7,678 bases of DNA, taken from Nitrospira defluvii (GTDB lineage: Bacteria; Nitrospirota; Nitrospiria; Nitrospirales; Nitrospiraceae). The translations under genes were made by a program, and so were the position numbers. Location of the stretch: NCBI GenBank assembly GCA_016199015.1, contig JACQHN010000429.1, positions 1-7,678 on the forward strand, read 5' to 3'. The notes below the pieces were generated by a model. The model saw only the letters and a list, made by a program, of their open reading frames with translations, was not told where the DNA came from and made no database searches. Shown here piece by piece: positions 4,900 through 7,678 of this stretch (position 1 is its first letter; each line of letters starts with the position of its first letter).

Positions 4900-6344
4900 C
4901 CCTTCAGCGCCTTCTCAAGCTCCTTAATACGCGCCTCGACACGGCGTCGCGCCGTGCCGCCGATTTGGCTCTTGCGGTTGATCGCACCCTGCACCGTGAG
5001 ACAATCCAGCACATCCTGGTCGAAATGCGTGGAAAACACTCGCAATTCATCCAGAGTCAACTGCTGGAGTGATCGATGGTGCTCCAGTGAGGATCGCACA
5101 ATTTTTCCGGTAATGGAATGGGCCTCTCGGAACGGTACCCCTTTTGTCACGAGGTAATCCGCCAATTCCGTCGCCAGCATCCCACCGCCTTCGGCCGCCT
5201 GCGCCAGAACCGTCTGATTGACGACCAACCGACGGACGAGTTCCGTGCAAAGAACCAACGACTGCCCCGCCGTATCCACGGCATCAAAGAGCGCTTCCTT
5301 GTCTTCCTGCAGGTCTCGATTGTAACTTAGGGGCAGCCCCTTGAGGAGCGTCAAGGTACCCATCAAGTGACCGTACACCCGTCCCGTCTTGCCACGGACT
5401 AACTCCGGGACATCCGGATTCTTCTTTTGCGGCATCATGCTACTGCCGGTGCAAAAGGTGTCGGGCAAATCGACGTAGCGAAACTCCTGCGACGCCCAGA
5501 GAATCAATTCTTCGCTCAAGCGCGAGAGGTGCATCATGATCACCGACAGAGCGCTCAACACCTCCACTACCCCGTCGCGATCTGACACGGCATCGAGGCT
5601 GTTCTGCGTGACTGCAGGAAACTCCAACAGAGCAGCCGTGTACAGTCGGTCAACCGGATAGTTCGATCCCGCCAACGCCCCCGAGCCCAACGGCATCACG
5701 TTGAGCCGTTCCCGGCAATCATGGAGACGTCCCCGGTCCCGATCCAACATTTCAACATAGGCCAAGAAATGGTGGGCCAGTAGCACCGGCTGAGCCCGCT
5801 GCAAGTGCGTATAGCCCGGCATGACGACATCCAGATGCGCCCGTGCTTGTCCCACCAAGACCCGTCGAAATTCCTGGATCTGCCCCATCAAGGTCGACAA
5901 GACGTCCCGCAAAAACAAACGCAAGTCCAGCGCCACCTGGTCGTTGCGGCTTCGTCCCGTGTGTAGCTTCCCGCCCAGTGGACCGATCAGTTCCGTCAGG
6001 CGGCGTTCGATCGCCATATGGATATCTTCGTCCTGCGGCGAGAAGGGAAATCGCCCTCCGTCCAACTCCGCCTTCACCGCCTGCAATCCGCGCACAAGCC
6101 CGGCTGATTCACGGGCCGTGAACACCCCTGCCCGCTCAAGCGTTTTGCAATGCGCGATGCTGCCCTGAATGTCGTAGGGATACAGCCGTTGGTCGCAGGA
6201 CAGCGACGAAGTGAACTGTTCCACCAGCCGGTCCGTTTGCTCAGCAAACCGACCGCCCCAGGCTTTGCCTTTCGGCAACGCACGATCGGCTCGTGGAGGG
6301 GAAGACTTACGCGTGCGGCCGGCGCCGACTTTGGACGTGGCCAT
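4896..6344 (-). CDS. argH: argininosuccinate lyase
   Basis: ArgH splits argininosuccinate into arginine and fumarate, the final step of arginine synthesis; it is a cytoplasmic homotetramer of the fumarase/aspartase superfamily. The 482 residues carry WGGRF (29-33), HTGRSRND (128-135), GYTHLQRAQP (177-186) with the acid/base histidine H180, and the superfamily signature GSSMMPQKKNP (300-310) on the mobile loop with the catalytic serine. The first 28 residues are basic and Ser/Pro-rich and longer than usual, since many ArgH proteins start only a few residues before WGGRF. There is no later start codon before the conserved part, and the ATG shares a base with the argG stop (TAATG), so the extension looks real. 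Its stop overlaps the lipoprotein start. Confidence 0.97.
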   Translation of the reverse strand: MATSKVGAGRTRKSSPPRADRALPKGKAWGGRFAEQTDRLVEQFTSSLSCDQRLYPYDIQGSIAHCKTLERAGVFTARESAGLVRGLQAVKAELDGGRFPFSPQDEDIHMAIERRLTELIGPLGGKLHTGRSRNDQVALDLRLFLRDVLSTLMGQIQEFRRVLVGQARAHLDVVMPGYTHLQRAQPVLLAHHFLAYVEMLDRDRGRLHDCRERLNVMPLGSGALAGSNYPVDRLYTAALLEFPAVTQNSLDAVSDRDGVVEVLSALSVIMMHLSRLSEELILWASQEFRYVDLPDTFCTGSSMMPQKKNPDVPELVRGKTGRVYGHLMGTLTLLKGLPLSYNRDLQEDKEALFDAVDTAGQSLVLCTELVRRLVVNQTVLAQAAEGGGMLATELADYLVTKGVPFREAHSITGKIVRSSLEHHRSLQQLTLDELRVFSTHFDQDVLDCLTVQGAINRKSQIGGTARRRVEARIKELEKALKG

Positions 6345-7561
6345 TACTTCGTCGATCTCTTCTTGCGCTGCGCCCGAATCGCCAGACGAAGCGCGTTCAA
6401 GCGAATGAAACCTTCCGCATCCTTCTGTCGATACACGTCGTCTTCTTCAAACGTGGCCATATCCAACCGATACAGCGAGCGCAGAGACTTCCGCCCCACC
6501 ACCGTGCAGGTCCCCTTGTAGAGCTTCACTCGAACGGTGCCCGTGACATCCCGCTGCGCTTCATCGAGGGCCGCCTGAAGCATTTCCCGCTCAGGCGCAT
6601 ACCAATAACCGTAGTAAATCAGCTCGGCATAACGCGGAATGAGACTGTCCCGCAGATGCAGGACTTCCCGATCCATCGTCAGCGATTCTAACCCCCGATG
6701 GGCCGCATGGAGAATCGTGCCACCCGGTGTTTCATAGACGCCACGGGACTTCATGCCGACATAGCGATTTTCCACGAGATCGACGCGGCCGACACCGTGC
6801 TCCCCGCCCAATTTGTTGAGATAGGCCAACAACGTTGCCGGGCTCATCTTCTTGCCATCCACCGCCACCGGATCACCTGCGACATATTCGATTTCGACTT
6901 CACGCGCCTTGCTGGGTGCCCGTTCCGGCGACACCGACATCACAAAAATTTCTTCCGGTGGGGCTTTCCATGGATCTTCCAGAATGCCGCCCTCGTAACT
7001 CGTGTGGAACAGATTCATGTCCATGCTGTACGGCTTCGCCTTGGTGGCGGTGACCGGGATGCCGTGCTGCTCCGCGTATTCGATCAATTCGCGGCGCGAA
7101 CGCATGGTCCATTCCCGCCAGGGCGCAATGATCTTGATCTGCGGATGGAGCGCCATGTAGGTCAACTCGAACCGAACCTGATCGTTCCCCTTGCCGGTCG
7201 CCCCATGACAGACCGCCTCGGCGCCTTCCTTGGCGGCGATCTCAATTTGCCGTCGCGCGATCAACGGCCTGGCGATCGACGTGCCCAGCAGGTAGCTGCC
7301 TTCATAGATGGCGTTCCCGCGCAACATGGGAAACACATGGTCCTTCACAAAGACTTCGCGCAAGTCCTCCACATAGACTTTCTTCACTCCCAGCGACTGG
7401 GCCTTGGCTTTGATGGCCTTCAGATCTTCGCCCTGTCCCAGGTCCGCGCAAAACGCGATGACCGTGCAGTCGTATACCTCTTCCAGCCACTTCAATATGA
7501 CAGAGGTATCCAACCCTCCCGAATAGGCCAACACCACTTTTTTATACGATGACCGACTCAT
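6344..7561 (-). CDS. argG: argininosuccinate synthase
   Basis: ArgG joins citrulline and aspartate, using ATP, to give argininosuccinate. I start it at the ATG at 7561 (405 residues): GAGGAG lies about 4 nt upstream, the product begins [20 protein letters not shown], and argF ends 25 nt before. A longer frame beginning at 7606 would overlap argF and lacks such a site. Residues 12-20 (AYSGGLDTS) are the N-type ATP pyrophosphatase P-loop. [14 protein letters not shown] (119-132) binds citrulline, aspartate and [22 protein letters not shown] (179-197) is the conserved substrate-loop region. The length is typical of the bacterial type. Translation of argH probably follows by termination-reinitiation at TAATG. 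Confidence 0.97.
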   Translation of the reverse strand: MSRSSYKKVVLAYSGGLDTSVILKWLEEVYDCTVIAFCADLGQGEDLKAIKAKAQSLGVKKVYVEDLREVFVKDHVFPMLRGNAIYEGSYLLGTSIARPLIARRQIEIAAKEGAEAVCHGATGKGNDQVRFELTYMALHPQIKIIAPWREWTMRSRRELIEYAEQHGIPVTATKAKPYSMDMNLFHTSYEGGILEDPWKAPPEEIFVMSVSPERAPSKAREVEIEYVAGDPVAVDGKKMSPATLLAYLNKLGGEHGVGRVDLVENRYVGMKSRGVYETPGGTILHAAHRGLESLTMDREVLHLRDSLIPRYAELIYYGYWYAPEREMLQAALDEAQRDVTGTVRVKLYKGTCTVVGRKSLRSLYRLDMATFEEDDVYRQKDAEGFIRLNALRLAIRAQRKKRSTK

Positions 7562-7573
7562 GCGACTCCTCAG
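7562..7573 (-). promoter_or_regulatory. ribosome-binding site that fixes the argG start
   Basis: Minus-strand GAGGAG lies about 4 nt upstream of the ATG at 7561-7559, inside the 25-nt argF-argG gap. This favours the 405-residue ArgG over a 420-residue form starting within argF. Confidence 0.65.
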
Positions 7574-7586
7574 CGACGTGAACTGT

Positions 7587-7678
7587 TTACGGTTTCTTGC
7601 TTCCATTTTTCTTGGCTAAAAGCCTGACCAAGATCGCCTTCTGCATGTGAAGGCGGTTCTCCGCCTGATCGAGCACGA
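7587..7678 (-). CDS. argF: ornithine carbamoyltransferase, C-terminal end only
   Basis: Only the last 30 codons or so are inside the window. They read [20 protein letters not shown] followed by a Lys-rich tail (AKKNGSKKP) and TAA at 7589-7587. The DQAENR.H.QKA(I/V)L string is the C-terminal helix shared by ornithine carbamoyltransferases, which make citrulline from ornithine and carbamoyl phosphate. Its place directly before argG, 25 nt away, supports ArgF over other carbamoyltransferases. The active-site motifs lie outside the window. Confidence 0.92.
   Translation of the reverse strand, partial: VLDQAENRLHMQKAILVRLLAKKNGSKKP

Noticed and set aside
6698..7552. A 284-codon plus-strand open frame opposite argG
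   Set aside because: It is antisense to argG with all its motifs, shows repetitive His/Arg/Asp composition and no ribosome-binding site; a shadow of GC-biased codon use.
7562..7606. A longer ArgG start at 7606
   Set aside because: It would overlap argF by 20 nt and add 15 residues not seen in the family; the GAGGAG before 7561 and the classical N-terminus favour the shorter form.

Overview
The window is dominated by a compact minus-strand biosynthesis operon. In transcription order (right to left) it reads argF (3' end only), argG, argH, a small lipoprotein gene, lysA, dapA, dapB. It holds the last three steps of arginine synthesis (ornithine to citrulline to argininosuccinate to arginine), then three steps of diaminopimelate/lysine synthesis (DapA, DapB, LysA). 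The gene order and the style of the proteins suggest a diderm, free-living autotroph-like bacterium of the Nitrospirota (Nitrospira-like), or possibly a Desulfobacterota/Geobacter-like lineage with similar synteny. That is inference from remembered gene order, not a database match.

Right part (1471-7678): the genes are tightly packed. The argG stop and argH start share a base (TAATG). The argH stop and the lipoprotein start overlap as ATGA. The argF-argG, dapA-dapB and lysA-dapA gaps are 25, 30 and 36 nt. The only sizeable gap (4477-4596), before lysA, carries a plausible sigma70 promoter, so the lysine half may also be transcribed on its own. The lipoprotein sits just upstream of lysA, where Pseudomonadota carry lptM (yifL), and its mature N-terminus (CG..G..IPP) resembles LptM.

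Left part (1-1470): visibly AT-richer, with small single genes. A BamE/SmpA-like outer-membrane lipoprotein (224-526, plus) has a strong Shine-Dalgarno and a candidate promoter. It meets tail to tail, with a 4-nt overlap, a membrane-anchored YHS/TRASH-type metal-binding protein (523-783, minus). A short two-CxxC zinc-ribbon protein follows (about 970-1158, plus). The 312 nt between it and the dapB end contain no credible gene but a run of inverted repeats, including two mutually exclusive hairpins and a stem followed by T-tracts. This may be a terminator zone between converging transcription or a small structured RNA.

No mobile element, CRISPR array, tRNA or rRNA was seen. Most of the window is ordinary core metabolism. 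The points worth a second look are the LptM-like lipoprotein, the in-frame peptide lying beyond its amber stop, and the hairpin cluster at 1180-1370.
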